Positions 34,321 through 42,516 of a DNA stretch of 43,843 nt are shown here, in pieces. The stretch is taken from assembly GCA_910577915.1 (NCBI GenBank), contig CAJTOM010000012.1, positions 1-43,843 of the forward strand, in the 5' to 3' direction. The stretch is from an uncultured Oscillospiraceae bacterium (lineage in GTDB: Bacteria; Bacillota; Clostridia; Oscillospirales; Oscillospiraceae). The notes beneath the pieces are model-generated. The model was not told where the DNA came from. It did no database searches and saw only the letters and a list, made by a program, of their open reading frames with translations. Numbering within the stretch: the first letter of the stretch is position 1; every line of letters begins with the position of its first letter. Both the position numbers and the translations under genes were made by a program.

Positions 34321-34324
34321 CATA

Positions 34325-36001
34325 TCAGTTCATCCGGCGGAGACGGAAGGTCCTGACCAGCTCCTTGAGCGTGCCGGCCTGGGCACTGAGCTCCTCGCTG
34401 GTGGCCGCGCTCTCCTCCGCTGTGGCGGAGTTGGTCTGTACCACGCTGGAAATCTGGTTGACCTGCCCCTGAATCTGGCCGGCGGCGTCCGCCTGGACCT
34501 GGGTGTCGGCGGCGATGCCGCTGATGGTCCCCACGATCTCCTGGGCGCCCTCCACCACGTCTGCCAGCTGCTTGGCGGTGACGCCGGCAATCTGGGTCCC
34601 CTTGCCCACCGCAGCTACGGAGCGCTCAATCAGCGCGGTGGTGGATTGGGACGCCTCGGCGCTCCGGCTCGCCAGGTTGCGGACCTCGTCGGCCACCACG
34701 GAGAAGCCCTTGCCCGCCGCGCCGGCCCGGGCCGCCTCTACCGCGGCGTTCAGCGCGAGGATGTTGGTCTGGAAGGCGATGTCCTCGATGGTCTTGATGA
34801 TCTTGCCGATCTCGTTGGAGCTGTCGGTGATCTCCCCCATGGCGGCAATCATCTCCTGCATCTTCTGGTTGCTCTCGGTGAGCTGGCGGCCCATCTCGTC
34901 CACTTGGGCCTGGGCCTGCTGGGCGTTCTCCGCCGTCTGCCGGATGCGGCCGGAGACCTGGCGCATGGTCTCCTCCAGGTCCTCCACGGCGCTGGTCTGC
35001 TCCATCGCGCCCTGGCTGAGGGCCTGGGCGGCGTTGGACATCTGGTCGGACCCGTTGGCCACATACTCGGCGCTGGAGACGATCTGCCCCATGGTGCCGT
35101 TGAGCTTCTGGAGAATGTCGTTGAGGGAGGCGCGGATGGAGGCGAAGTCCCCCACGTACTCCTGGGTGATCTGGGCGGTCAGGTCGCCCCCGGCAATCGC
35201 GTTGAGCATGCCGGAGATCTCCCCGATGTAATTTCTCAGGCGCTGGATGGTCCCGTCAAAGCTCTGGGCCAGTACGCCAATTTCATCGTCCGAGTGGATG
35301 TCCACCACCATCGTCTCGTGCTGGTTCAGGCCCAAATCGCCCTGCTCCAGCGTCTGGGCCAGCACGGTCAGGCGGAAGAGGGGCCGGGAGACGGCCCGCT
35401 TTATGTACGCGCCGATTACCGCGATTCCCGCCAAAATGAACAGAATCCCGAGCAAAAAAGACAGCACGATTGTCAAATTGATCTGCCCGAAGGCCTCTGA
35501 CATGGAAATACCGGCAAAAATCAGCCCGTCAATCTGACCGTTGGCGTCGCGGGTGGGGACGTAGGAGCACAGATGCTGCTCTCCGAGAATAACGGCCTGC
35601 CCCACATAGGACTTCCCCTGCTCCAGCACGGTCTTGACCAGATCGCTGGAAAGCCGGGTGCCCACGGCCCTCTGCCCGTCCTGCTGAATGGTGGTGTAGG
35701 CCCGCACATCCCCGTGAAAAATGGTAAATTCGTGTCCCATGCGCTGCTTGAGATCGTCCAAAAGCGCCGTCTTATCCTCCGGCCCGTCATAGTTGGCCAG
35801 CTCATAGGCCAGCATATTGGTGCCGCTCACGCACTCGCTCTGCAGCATGGACATTGTAAGCCGGTAAAACATCAGCACACACAGCACCACCACTGCGGTA
35901 ATGCTCACGCCCAGCATGACCGCCACCAGGTTTCCCACCTTGCGGCCGATGCGTTTCGTCTTGTGATGCCCGCTTCCGGTCTGCGCATGGTTCGCTCCCA
36001 T
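34325..36001 (-). CDS. Methyl-accepting chemotaxis protein
   Basis: A 558-residue transmembrane chemoreceptor. TM1 is at about residues 24-47, an extracellular Cache-like sensor domain at 48-175 (FTIFHGDVRAYTTI, YVGQAVILGEQHLCSYVPT), TM2 at about 176-200, HAMP at about 201-260, and the methyl-accepting signalling domain at about 300-545 with the conserved hairpin tip EDIAFQTNILALNAAVEAAR (407-426). No CheR-binding pentapeptide is seen at the C-terminus. The sensor ligand is unknown. TAGGAG precedes the ATG at 36001. It is divergent from the DUF342-cheX-cheY operon, and no cheA/cheW is in the window. Confidence 0.92.
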   Translation of the reverse strand: MGANHAQTGSGHHKTKRIGRKVGNLVAVMLGVSITAVVVLCVLMFYRLTMSMLQSECVSGTNMLAYELANYDGPEDKTALLDDLKQRMGHEFTIFHGDVRAYTTIQQDGQRAVGTRLSSDLVKTVLEQGKSYVGQAVILGEQHLCSYVPTRDANGQIDGLIFAGISMSEAFGQINLTIVLSFLLGILFILAGIAVIGAYIKRAVSRPLFRLTVLAQTLEQGDLGLNQHETMVVDIHSDDEIGVLAQSFDGTIQRLRNYIGEISGMLNAIAGGDLTAQITQEYVGDFASIRASLNDILQKLNGTMGQIVSSAEYVANGSDQMSNAAQALSQGAMEQTSAVEDLEETMRQVSGRIRQTAENAQQAQAQVDEMGRQLTESNQKMQEMIAAMGEITDSSNEIGKIIKTIEDIAFQTNILALNAAVEAARAGAAGKGFSVVADEVRNLASRSAEASQSTTALIERSVAAVGKGTQIAGVTAKQLADVVEGAQEIVGTISGIAADTQVQADAAGQIQGQVNQISSVVQTNSATAEESAATSEELSAQAGTLKELVRTFRLRRMN

Positions 36002-36357
36002 ATCACTTCACTCCTACATGTTTTGTTTTACAAGGTTCTTATACGGACTTATGTCCATACTATCTTGTACTTTATTGATTTTTGCAGAAAAATACAAGCG
36101 GTGATTTTCATAAAATCTGCGGGAGTCCACCAAAGTTCGTCTGGGCAATTTGTGCAAAATTGCCAATTGATGGATAAAAAAATCTCACGCAGCCGCCGCT
36201 TTGTCCGTTTTTTCGAATTTTTTTGCTTAAAATAATTTCAAACGCCGGAGCCGTCCGATTTTTGCGGGAAATATGGAAAATTCCATCTTGTCAACCCGCC
36301 GCCCGTTGCGTATAATAGAAGCAGAGACCACTACTGGGGGAAGAGAGGTACCTCAAC
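36002..36357. promoter_or_regulatory. Divergent AT-rich regulatory region between chemoreceptor and DUF342 genes
   Basis: No gene is present. Elements visible: an inverted repeat GGCAATT (36144-36150) / AATTGCC (36158-36164); the dyad GGAC-TTAT-GTCC (36045-36056) flanked by ATAC on both sides; a weak minus-strand promoter TTGTAT (36092-36097), 17 bp, TAAAGT (36069-36074) for the chemoreceptor; and long A/T tracts (about 36174-36240). The dyads are possible operators; no regulator can be named. Confidence 0.4.
36288..36316 (+). promoter_or_regulatory. Promoter of the DUF342-cheX-cheY operon
   Basis: Plus strand TTGTCA (36288-36293), 17-bp spacer, perfect TATAAT (36311-36316), about 42 bp before the start codon. 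Typical sigma-A form; no flagellar sigma-28 sequence was seen. Confidence 0.75.
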
Positions 36358-38094
36358 ATGTCACTCAAGGACAAACTGACATCCCTTCTGTTCCGCTCCA
36401 AGCCGGAGGCTGCGGCGGAGGAGGAGCGCGAGGAGCAGGGGTATGTGATGGAGGCCTTTTCGGAGCCCTCCGTTATCCCCGGCCTGGACCCGTCCATACT
36501 GGAGCTGTCGGCGGACCACCCGATCCGCCAGCTCTACACCATGCGGCGCAAGGACGTGGGCTACCTGCCGGCGATCCGCATCTGCCTGGACAACGACGGC
36601 AGCCTTCCGGAGGATATGGTGCAACGGGAAAAGGAGCGGCTAAAGACCCTTCTGACCAGCGTGGGCACCGCGCGCCTGAAGCAGATCCGGGGCAAGAACA
36701 AGCCGAAAAAGGACCCGAAGAAAAAGGACGCGGCGGAGGACGACGGGCCCCTGTCCCTGGACGCCATGCCCTGCTTCTTCATCTCCAACAACAAGCTGTA
36801 TGCCTGGGTCATCGTGCTGCCCCCTGTGAACGGCGGGGCGGAGCTGTCCCAGGACATGCTCTACAAGGCGATGGCGGACCAGCGGATCATGTACGGCGTG
36901 GACCTCCGCCTGGCCGACCACCTGGCCTCGGACGAGGCGAAGTACTTCAACCTGTACCTGATCGCCAAGGGAAAGCCCGCCTTCGACGGGACCAACGGCA
37001 ACATTGTGGACGCCTTCCCCCGGGTGCTGCCCCGGGTGCTGGAGGTGGACGAGTTCGACCGGGTGGATTATACCGCCCTGAATCTGATCCGCAACGTCAA
37101 GGAGGGCGAGGAAATCTGCCGCCTCATCAAGCCCACCGAGGGTGAGCCGGGGTGCACCGTGCTGGGTCAGGAGATTCCCGCCAGGAGCGGCAAGTCCGTC
37201 CCCCTTCCCAAGGGCCGGAATACGGAAATCAGCGAGGACGGCACCCTGCTGCTGGCCTCCATCTCCGGGGACGTGGAGTTCACCGGCCACAGCTTTCAGG
37301 TGAAGCCCGTGCTGGACATACCGGGCAACGTGGACTTCTCCACCGGGAGCATCAACTTCCTGGGGGATGTGAACATCCGCGGCGACGTGCTCAGCGGCTT
37401 CACCGTCCGTGCCATGGGGACCATCCAGGTGGCGGGCGTGGTGGAGGCCGGCAGCACCGTGGAGGCCGGCGGCGACCTGATCGTGGTCAAGGGCATCCTG
37501 GGCGACGGCACCACCATCATCCGGTCCCATCGGAGCATTTTCTCCAAGTACATAGAGAACTCCACCATCTACGTCCGGGAAAATCTGCAGACCGACTGCA
37601 TCATCAACAGCTATATCTACAGCGACGGCGAGGTCCTGGTCCGCTCCGGGCGGGGGACCATCATCGGCGGCCGGATCTGGGCCGCCAAGAAGATCAGCGC
37701 CTCGGCTGTGGGGGCCCGCTCCGAGTGCCGGACCGCCGTCGCCCTGGGCGGCCTGCCCTGCACCAACTTTGAGCGGGAGCTCGTCCAGCGGGAGCTGAAG
37801 GTGCTGGAAATGGAGCTGGAGAAGCTGGAGTGCCAGCTGGACAGCACCAGCAAATCCAGCCTCCTGGACAAGACCAGAAGCAAACTGATGGTGGCCGAGC
37901 TGAAGCTCAAGCAGCTGGAGAGCGAGCTGGCGGACCTTAAAATTGAGGCGGATGAGAAAAATAAGGGGCGCCTGGAGTGCGGCATCGCCTACCCCGGTAC
38001 AGAGATCAGCTTCGGGGACGAGACCTTCCGGGTGCGGCAGGAATCCCGGCAGTGCGTGGCCACGCTGCTCCACGGGGAGATCGTGCTGACATAG
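36358..38094 (+). CDS. FapA/DUF342 family protein
   Basis: A 578-residue polymer-like protein of the FapA (DUF342) family. A charged N-terminal region (1-60, with Lys/Asp-rich linker at about 115-128) precedes the FapA N-domain (FFISNNKLYAWVIVLPP, AELSQDMLYKAM), then a right-handed beta-helix-like region (about 275-460) with repeated strands such as SGDVEFTGHSF, GNVDFSTGSINFLGDVNIRGDVLSGFTV, and a coiled coil at about 470-545 (LKVLEMELEKLECQL). Family members are linked to flagellar assembly or surface/chemotaxis functions, without a proven reaction. The Shine-Dalgarno sits in the palindrome GAGGTACCTC. First gene of the operon with cheX and cheY homologues. Confidence 0.85.
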   Translation: MSLKDKLTSLLFRSKPEAAAEEEREEQGYVMEAFSEPSVIPGLDPSILELSADHPIRQLYTMRRKDVGYLPAIRICLDNDGSLPEDMVQREKERLKTLLTSVGTARLKQIRGKNKPKKDPKKKDAAEDDGPLSLDAMPCFFISNNKLYAWVIVLPPVNGGAELSQDMLYKAMADQRIMYGVDLRLADHLASDEAKYFNLYLIAKGKPAFDGTNGNIVDAFPRVLPRVLEVDEFDRVDYTALNLIRNVKEGEEICRLIKPTEGEPGCTVLGQEIPARSGKSVPLPKGRNTEISEDGTLLLASISGDVEFTGHSFQVKPVLDIPGNVDFSTGSINFLGDVNIRGDVLSGFTVRAMGTIQVAGVVEAGSTVEAGGDLIVVKGILGDGTTIIRSHRSIFSKYIENSTIYVRENLQTDCIINSYIYSDGEVLVRSGRGTIIGGRIWAAKKISASAVGARSECRTAVALGGLPCTNFERELVQRELKVLEMELEKLECQLDSTSKSSLLDKTRSKLMVAELKLKQLESELADLKIEADEKNKGRLECGIAYPGTEISFGDETFRVRQESRQCVATLLHGEIVLT

Positions 38095-38127
38095 CGCCCT
38101 GTGCCGATAGAGAGAGGAGGATGCCCT

Positions 38128-38589
38128 GTGAATACTGCCGTGCCCCGGGAGCGGATGGCGGAGGTCCTGGATCAGGTGATGCGCGACATCACCCGGCAGA
38201 CCGCCGGAATTGAGCTGCAGCCCAGCAGCGACGGACCGGAGGAACCGCTCTGCACGGTATATATCGCCTTTGTGAAAGACTTTCAGACAAGCCTGTCCCT
38301 GTGCGCGGAGACAAGCCTGTTCACCCGGCTGGCCCAGTGCATGATGATGACGGACCAAGTCCTGCCGGAGGACGTGGAGGCGGTGGCCATGGAGTACTTC
38401 AACGTGCTGTGCGGCCATATCGCCGCCCGGCTGTTTCCCGACACAAGGGTGGCCGCCCGGTTCACCGTCCCCGCCTTTTATCCGGGGCTGTACGCGCCGG
38501 AGGGATACGACGAGCAGGTTGTGCTTACATACTCCAGCGATGGAATTGGGCGCGCGCGCCTGGCCTGCCACGTCCCCTGCGGGGCGTGA
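38128..38589 (+). CDS. CheX-like chemotaxis phosphatase
   Basis: A 153-residue protein of the CheX/CheC-like fold, which dephosphorylates CheY-P. The catalytic ExxN helix motif is seen as EYFNVLCGHIAARLF (about residues 90-104), preceded by LFTRLAQCMMM and DVEAVAM. GTG at 38128 is chosen because GAGGAGG is seven bases upstream; an in-frame GTG at 38101 has no such site. It is followed by a receiver protein, its expected substrate. Confidence 0.8.
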   Translation: MNTAVPRERMAEVLDQVMRDITRQTAGIELQPSSDGPEEPLCTVYIAFVKDFQTSLSLCAETSLFTRLAQCMMMTDQVLPEDVEAVAMEYFNVLCGHIAARLFPDTRVAARFTVPAFYPGLYAPEGYDEQVVLTYSSDGIGRARLACHVPCGA

Positions 38590-38643
38590 GGAGCGCCGCA
38601 GCGCCGAAACGAATCTATATATGAGGAAAGAGGAAACTGATTC

Positions 38644-39006
38644 ATGAAAAAACGGCTTATGGTTGTAGATGATTCCCGCGTCATGGAGCTGCAGATCTGT
38701 AAACTGCTGGAGGGCTCCGACTATGAGGTGGTTGCGTACTGCGAGAACGGCGAGGACGCCATCACCCGATACGAGGAGATTCTGCCGGACGTCGTGACGA
38801 TGGACATCATCATGCCGGGCATCGACGGCCTGGAGGCTGCGCAGATTATCCTGGAGGGGCACCCGGAGGCGAAGATCATTATGGTCTCCTCCCTGATCTA
38901 TGATGAGACCATCCGAGAGGCCAGCGCCATTGGCGCGAAAACGTTCCTCTATAAGCCAGTCACCCGGGAAGGTCTGCTCACAGCCCTGCAGAGGGCGCTG
39001 TCATAA
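38644..39006 (+). CDS. CheY-type response regulator
   Basis: A 120-residue stand-alone receiver domain. The acidic pair Asp9-Asp10, phosphoacceptor Asp54 (VTMDIIMPGIDG), Ser82 and Lys104-Pro105 are all in place, so it should be phosphorylated by a histidine kinase such as CheA (not in the window). No output domain. It lies 54 bp after the CheX-like gene and is followed by a strong terminator, closing the DUF342-cheX-cheY operon. Confidence 0.9.
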   Translation: MKKRLMVVDDSRVMELQICKLLEGSDYEVVAYCENGEDAITRYEEILPDVVTMDIIMPGIDGLEAAQIILEGHPEAKIIMVSSLIYDETIREASAIGAKTFLYKPVTREGLLTALQRALS

Positions 39007-39024
39007 ATGCGGCAAACATCAGAA

Positions 39025-39061
39025 ACCGGCGGATGCGCCTGCATCCGCCGGTGTTTTTTTA
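39025..39061 (+). terminator. Rho-independent terminator after the cheY-like gene
   Basis: A perfect 12-bp stem (39025-39036 with 39041-39052, GCCT loop) is followed by G and seven or more T residues. The minus strand also lies next to the convergent M24 peptidase stop at 39068. Confidence 0.92.
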
Positions 39062-39067
39062 TTGGTA

Positions 39068-40144
39068 TTACGCCTTCAGCACCAGCAGCTCCTTGGGGGC
39101 CTCCATGATGTCCCGCGCGCCGTCCTCGCCGACGATGATCACGTCCTCGATGCGCACGCCGAACTTGCCGGGGATATAGATGCCCGGCTCGGCGGAGATC
39201 ACCGCCCCGGCGGGCAGGGGCTTGTCGTTGGAGGGGGCGGCGTTGGGGCTCTCGTGGATCTCAACCCCCAGGCTGTGGCCGAAGCCGTGGCCGAAGTAGT
39301 CCCCGTAGCCCGCGTCCGCGATCACCTTGGCGGCGGCCTCGTGGACCGTTTTGCCGGTGACGCCGGCCCTGGCGGCGGCGATGCCGGCGGTCTGGGCCGC
39401 CAGAACGGTGTTGTACACCCGCTCCATCTCCTCCGTCACGTGGCCCAGGGCCACGGTGCGGGTCATGTCGGAGCAGTAGCCGCGGTAGACGCAGCCAAAG
39501 TCCATGGTGATAAAGTCCCCGTCCTCCACCGGCTTCCCGCTGGGCACGCCGTGGGGCATGCTGCTGTTGACGCCGCTGACCACGATGGGCTCGAAGCTCA
39601 TCTTCTCCGCCCCGTGGGTGAGCATCCGGTACTGGAGATAGGCGGAGATCTCCTTCTCCGTGACGCCGGGCCTGATGAAGTCCAGCACCTCCCCCAGCGC
39701 CTTCTCCGCGATGCGCTGGGCGGCGATGAGGCTGTCAATCTCGCTCTCGTCCTTCACCGCCCGCAGCTCCATGAGCAGCTTGGCGGCGGGGACCAGCTCC
39801 TCGCACTTGAGCTTTTCCTTCCAGCTGTTGTAGTCCTCCACCGTGGCGTACTGGTCCTCAAAGCCCAGCTTTTTGATGCCGCAGGCGGCGATGACCTCGT
39901 TGGCCAGGTCTGTGGCCTTGACCTCGTTGGTGTTCTGGCGGATCTCCGCGCCGGCGACGTTCTTCCTGGCGGCCTCAATGTATCGGCTGTCGGTGAAGAA
40001 CCAGGCCTTCTCCTTCGTCACAAGGGCCATGCCGGCGGTGGAGTGGAACTCTGTGGCGTAGAGCCGGTTGGGCTCGCTGGTGATCATCATGGCGTCCAGA
40101 CCGTACTGGTCCAGCTTGGCCGCGATCTTCTGAAATCTGCTCAT
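39068..40144 (-). CDS. M24 family Xaa-Pro peptidase (PepP/PepQ-like)
   Basis: A 358-residue dinuclear metal peptidase that cleaves peptides with proline in second position. The N-terminal creatinase-like domain is at about 1-125; the pita-bread catalytic domain holds the metal ligands in DGDFITMDFGCVYRGYCSDMTRT (two Asp), GHGFGHSLGVEIHESP (His) and SAEPGIYIPGKFGVRIED (two Glu). Start 40144 (MSRFQK) overlaps the HAD gene stop (ATGA), with AAAAGGAG 12 bases upstream; upstream ATGs at 40156 and 40174 lie inside the other gene. Confidence 0.92.
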   Translation of the reverse strand: MSRFQKIAAKLDQYGLDAMMITSEPNRLYATEFHSTAGMALVTKEKAWFFTDSRYIEAARKNVAGAEIRQNTNEVKATDLANEVIAACGIKKLGFEDQYATVEDYNSWKEKLKCEELVPAAKLLMELRAVKDESEIDSLIAAQRIAEKALGEVLDFIRPGVTEKEISAYLQYRMLTHGAEKMSFEPIVVSGVNSSMPHGVPSGKPVEDGDFITMDFGCVYRGYCSDMTRTVALGHVTEEMERVYNTVLAAQTAGIAAARAGVTGKTVHEAAAKVIADAGYGDYFGHGFGHSLGVEIHESPNAAPSNDKPLPAGAVISAEPGIYIPGKFGVRIEDVIIVGEDGARDIMEAPKELLVLKA

Positions 40145-40644
40145 ATTTTTCCGCATCTCCTTTTCGCGATCCATTTGAAGGGCCTCTGCAGGCCGTGGAG
40201 CACATGGTTCCAGGCCCCCGCCGGGCCGCCCAGGGGCTCCACCATCAGCGCCAGCACGCCGGCCCGCCTGGCCCCCAGCACGTCGGTGAGGAGCTTATCC
40301 CCCAGCATGGCGGTATGCTCCGGCGGCGTATCGCCCATGGCCTCCCGAAATCCCCGGGTTCCCGGCTTTCCGGCGTGGCCCACGTACCGGATGCCCAGGC
40401 CGGCGCAGAAGGTCTCCACCCGCCGGACGGAGCGGTTGTTGGAGAGAATCATCACCGTCACCCCCGCCTCCTGGCAGTCCGCCAGCCAGGCGCGGAGACG
40501 GCTGTCCGGAACGGCGGTGGAGCGGGGGGCCAGGGTGTAGTCCAGGTCGCACAACAGCAGCCGGATCTCCAGCTGCCGCAGCAGGGCGGGGGTCACGTGG
40601 CTGTAGTGGCGGAAAATCCGGTCCGGTATCAGGGAAAATGGCAT
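40141..40644 (-). CDS. YqeG family HAD-IIIA phosphatase
   Basis: A 167-residue HAD hydrolase. Catalytic motif I is LLLCDLDYTLAP (DxD), motif II is ILSNNRS, and motif III/IV is MLGDKLLTDVLGARRAG. The N-terminus MPFSLIPDRIFRHYSHVTP is typical for YqeG, a family related to mitochondrial PTPMT1-like or phosphatidylglycerophosphate phosphatases; a lipid phosphate substrate is inferred, not shown. AAGGAGGG lies before ATG 40644; the 150-residue upstream extension of the frame runs antisense to the next gene and is not real. Confidence 0.88.
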   Translation of the reverse strand: MPFSLIPDRIFRHYSHVTPALLRQLEIRLLLCDLDYTLAPRSTAVPDSRLRAWLADCQEAGVTVMILSNNRSVRRVETFCAGLGIRYVGHAGKPGTRGFREAMGDTPPEHTAMLGDKLLTDVLGARRAGVLALMVEPLGGPAGAWNHVLHGLQRPFKWIAKRRCGKI

Positions 40645-40674
40645 AGCGCCCTCCTTGGCCGCATAATATGGGCT

Positions 40675-40703
40675 AGTATACCACAATTTTTTCGACTTCA
40701 CAA
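40675..40703 (-). promoter_or_regulatory. Promoter of the YqeG-like/M24 peptidase operon
   Basis: Minus strand TTGTGA (40698-40703), 17-bp spacer, TATACT (40675-40680) with TGG ahead (extended -10), about 30 bp before the YqeG-like start codon. Confidence 0.65.
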
Positions 40704-40716
40704 GGGGGAACTGACT

Positions 40717-41487
40717 GTGCAGATTTATTTGGCCGCTACGCCCGACAAGCTGCGGGAGGCCGCCCAATTCACCGACCGGCTGGCCCACGTGGCCTACCGG
40801 GTGGGGCCCGACGGCCGCCTCACCCGCCAGAACCTGCTGGCCAGGACCCACGGGGGCCTGATGGTCCTGGGGGACCGGGGCTGCGGCTCCGTCCGGGACG
40901 CCGCCGCCCTTTGCCGGGACGTGTGGCGAGAGTGCGGAAACCGGGGCTTCGGCGGGGTGGTGGCCGACTTCGAGCAGTCCCCCGCTCCGGACCGCGCCGC
41001 CTTTCTGGAGGCCCTGGGCCGGGTCCTCAGCCGCAACAACCGGCGGCTCTTCGTGCCCGAGAACTACGGCGCCGCCGTGCCCCAGGCCCACGTGCTCATC
41101 TGCACCGCCCTGTCCGGCGGCGCTCTGCGCCAGCGGCTGGAGGAGGCCGCCGGGGTCTACGGCCTCCGGCGGCTGGCCCTGGACCTCCAGCGGCTGCGGA
41201 TGAGCTTCCCCCTCCCCTGCCCCAGCGGGGAGGGCACGCCCCTGGAGGCGGCGGAGCTGACCGCCCTGATGGAGCGCCGGGACCCCGCCGTATTCTACTC
41301 CACGGACCTGTGCGCGAAGTACTTCACCTGCACCGAGGGCGGCGAGAGCCGCTTCATCCTCTTCGACGACGCTGGCAGCCTCCGGCGCAAAATCCAGCTG
41401 GGCCAGGACATGGGGATCACTGCGGGCTTTCTCATGTACCCGGAGGTCTCGGATCTGCTGCCGGAGCTGTTTGCGGGGCGAAAATGA
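40717..41487 (+). CDS. Unrecognised protein, possibly with a GH18-like TIM-barrel
   Basis: A 256-residue cytosolic-looking protein (no signal peptide) from a GTG start with AAGGGGGAA upstream. No family was firmly recognised. Segments GFGGVVADFEQ (about residues 69-79) and, near the C-terminus, FILFDDAGSLRRKIQLGQDMG recall the DFE strand and the FDDxxSLxxK helix of GH18-like spore-cortex/YaaH proteins, but the full DxxDxDxE catalytic motif is absent. It is divergent from the HAD phosphatase and ends before a long hairpin. Confidence 0.7.
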   Translation: MQIYLAATPDKLREAAQFTDRLAHVAYRVGPDGRLTRQNLLARTHGGLMVLGDRGCGSVRDAAALCRDVWRECGNRGFGGVVADFEQSPAPDRAAFLEALGRVLSRNNRRLFVPENYGAAVPQAHVLICTALSGGALRQRLEEAAGVYGLRRLALDLQRLRMSFPLPCPSGEGTPLEAAELTALMERRDPAVFYSTDLCAKYFTCTEGGESRFILFDDAGSLRRKIQLGQDMGITAGFLMYPEVSDLLPELFAGRK

Positions 41488-41491
41488 GATG

Positions 41492-41520
41492 AGGGACCGG
41501 AAGCGCCGCTTCCGGTCCCT
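41492..41520. terminator. Hairpin terminator between convergent genes
   Basis: A perfect 13-bp stem (41492-41504 with 41508-41520) with loop GCC lies between the stops at 41487 (+) and 41530 (-). On the plus strand it lacks a T-run; on the minus strand TTTT follows after a few bases. Confidence 0.6.
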
Positions 41521-41529
41521 TGTGCCGTT

Positions 41530-42516
41530 TCAAAAATCCTGCTCCGCCAGCAGCGCACACAGATCCTGGACCACCTGGCCGTCCAGGCCGGACATGCCCA
41601 GGCGCTCCTGCAGCTCCGGCAGACGGAAGCGGCAGCCGGTCAGGGCGCGCTCCACCGTCTGGGACAGACGCCAATCCATGGCGTCGGTATGGACCGCCGC
41701 CTCTTGGACTACCCCCTGCTCCACGGAGAGCCGGATGCTGACTTCGCCCCAGGCGCAGCGGCCGCCATACTCCGCCGAGCAGGGCAGATCCCTGCCGTAG
41801 AGCCACTCCCAGCTGCTGTTTCGCCGGGCCAGCGCGTCAATCGCGCTCTGGTCAAAGTCTGCCTCGTCCAGCCGGCGGGCGGGGACGGCGTAGACTGCCC
41901 GGAAGGCCTCCTCCATGCGCTCCGCCATCCCGCCGATGGTCAGATCCGGCCGCAGCTCCCGCAGGTTCACCACCCGGGAGCGGACCGACGCCACCCCCTT
42001 GGCCTGCAGCTTCGCCTTGGAGGGACTCAGGTACCGGCCCATGGCGGCCTTGTCCACGTCCACCAGCAGGGTGCCGTGGTGGTAGCTTCTGCCCTGGTGC
42101 TCATAGAAGGCGTTGCCGGAGAACTTCCGGCCGTCCGCCAGTACGTCGTTGCGCCCCGAGCACTCCGCCGGGATGCCCAGAAGGCGGCAGGCCTCCACGA
42201 TCACCCCCAGCTGCCGGGGCAGGTCGTAGTCCTCCTTGCGCACCAGGAAGGTGAAATTCAGGTTCCCCAGGTCGTGGAACACCGCCCCGCCCCCGGAGAG
42301 GCGGCGGGCCAAAAACCCGCCGTCCTCCTCCAGCCGGGCGGTGCGGCACTCCCTCCAGGCGCTCTGGTTGCGGCCAATCACCACCGTGCGGCGGTTCTGC
42401 CACAGGTAAAGGGTGCAGACGCCGGGGGGCACGTGCTCCAACAGATACTGCTCCACCGCCAGATTGCGGTAGGGGTCGGTGCAGTCTGTGCGGTACAGCT
42501 GGATGCTCTCGATCAT
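41530..42516 (-). CDS. lplA: Lipoate-protein ligase
   Basis: A 328-residue enzyme that activates lipoate with ATP and attaches it to lysine residues. RRLSGGGAVFHDLGNLNFTFL (lipoate-binding loop), NDVLADGRKFSGNAFYEHQGRSYHHGTLLVDVD and the C-terminal accessory domain (WEWLYGRDLPCSAEYGGRCAWGEV) are typical of LplA with both domains. The ATG overlaps the gcvPB stop (ATGA), so it is in the glycine-cleavage operon and most likely lipoylates GcvH, encoded outside the window. Confidence 0.92.
   Translation of the reverse strand: MIESIQLYRTDCTDPYRNLAVEQYLLEHVPPGVCTLYLWQNRRTVVIGRNQSAWRECRTARLEEDGGFLARRLSGGGAVFHDLGNLNFTFLVRKEDYDLPRQLGVIVEACRLLGIPAECSGRNDVLADGRKFSGNAFYEHQGRSYHHGTLLVDVDKAAMGRYLSPSKAKLQAKGVASVRSRVVNLRELRPDLTIGGMAERMEEAFRAVYAVPARRLDEADFDQSAIDALARRNSSWEWLYGRDLPCSAEYGGRCAWGEVSIRLSVEQGVVQEAAVHTDAMDWRLSQTVERALTGCRFRLPELQERLGMSGLDGQVVQDLCALLAEQDF

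Noticed and set aside
40645..41091. An N-terminal extension of the YqeG-like gene through the divergent gene.
   Set aside because: Antisense shadow; promoter and ribosome site define the start at 40644.
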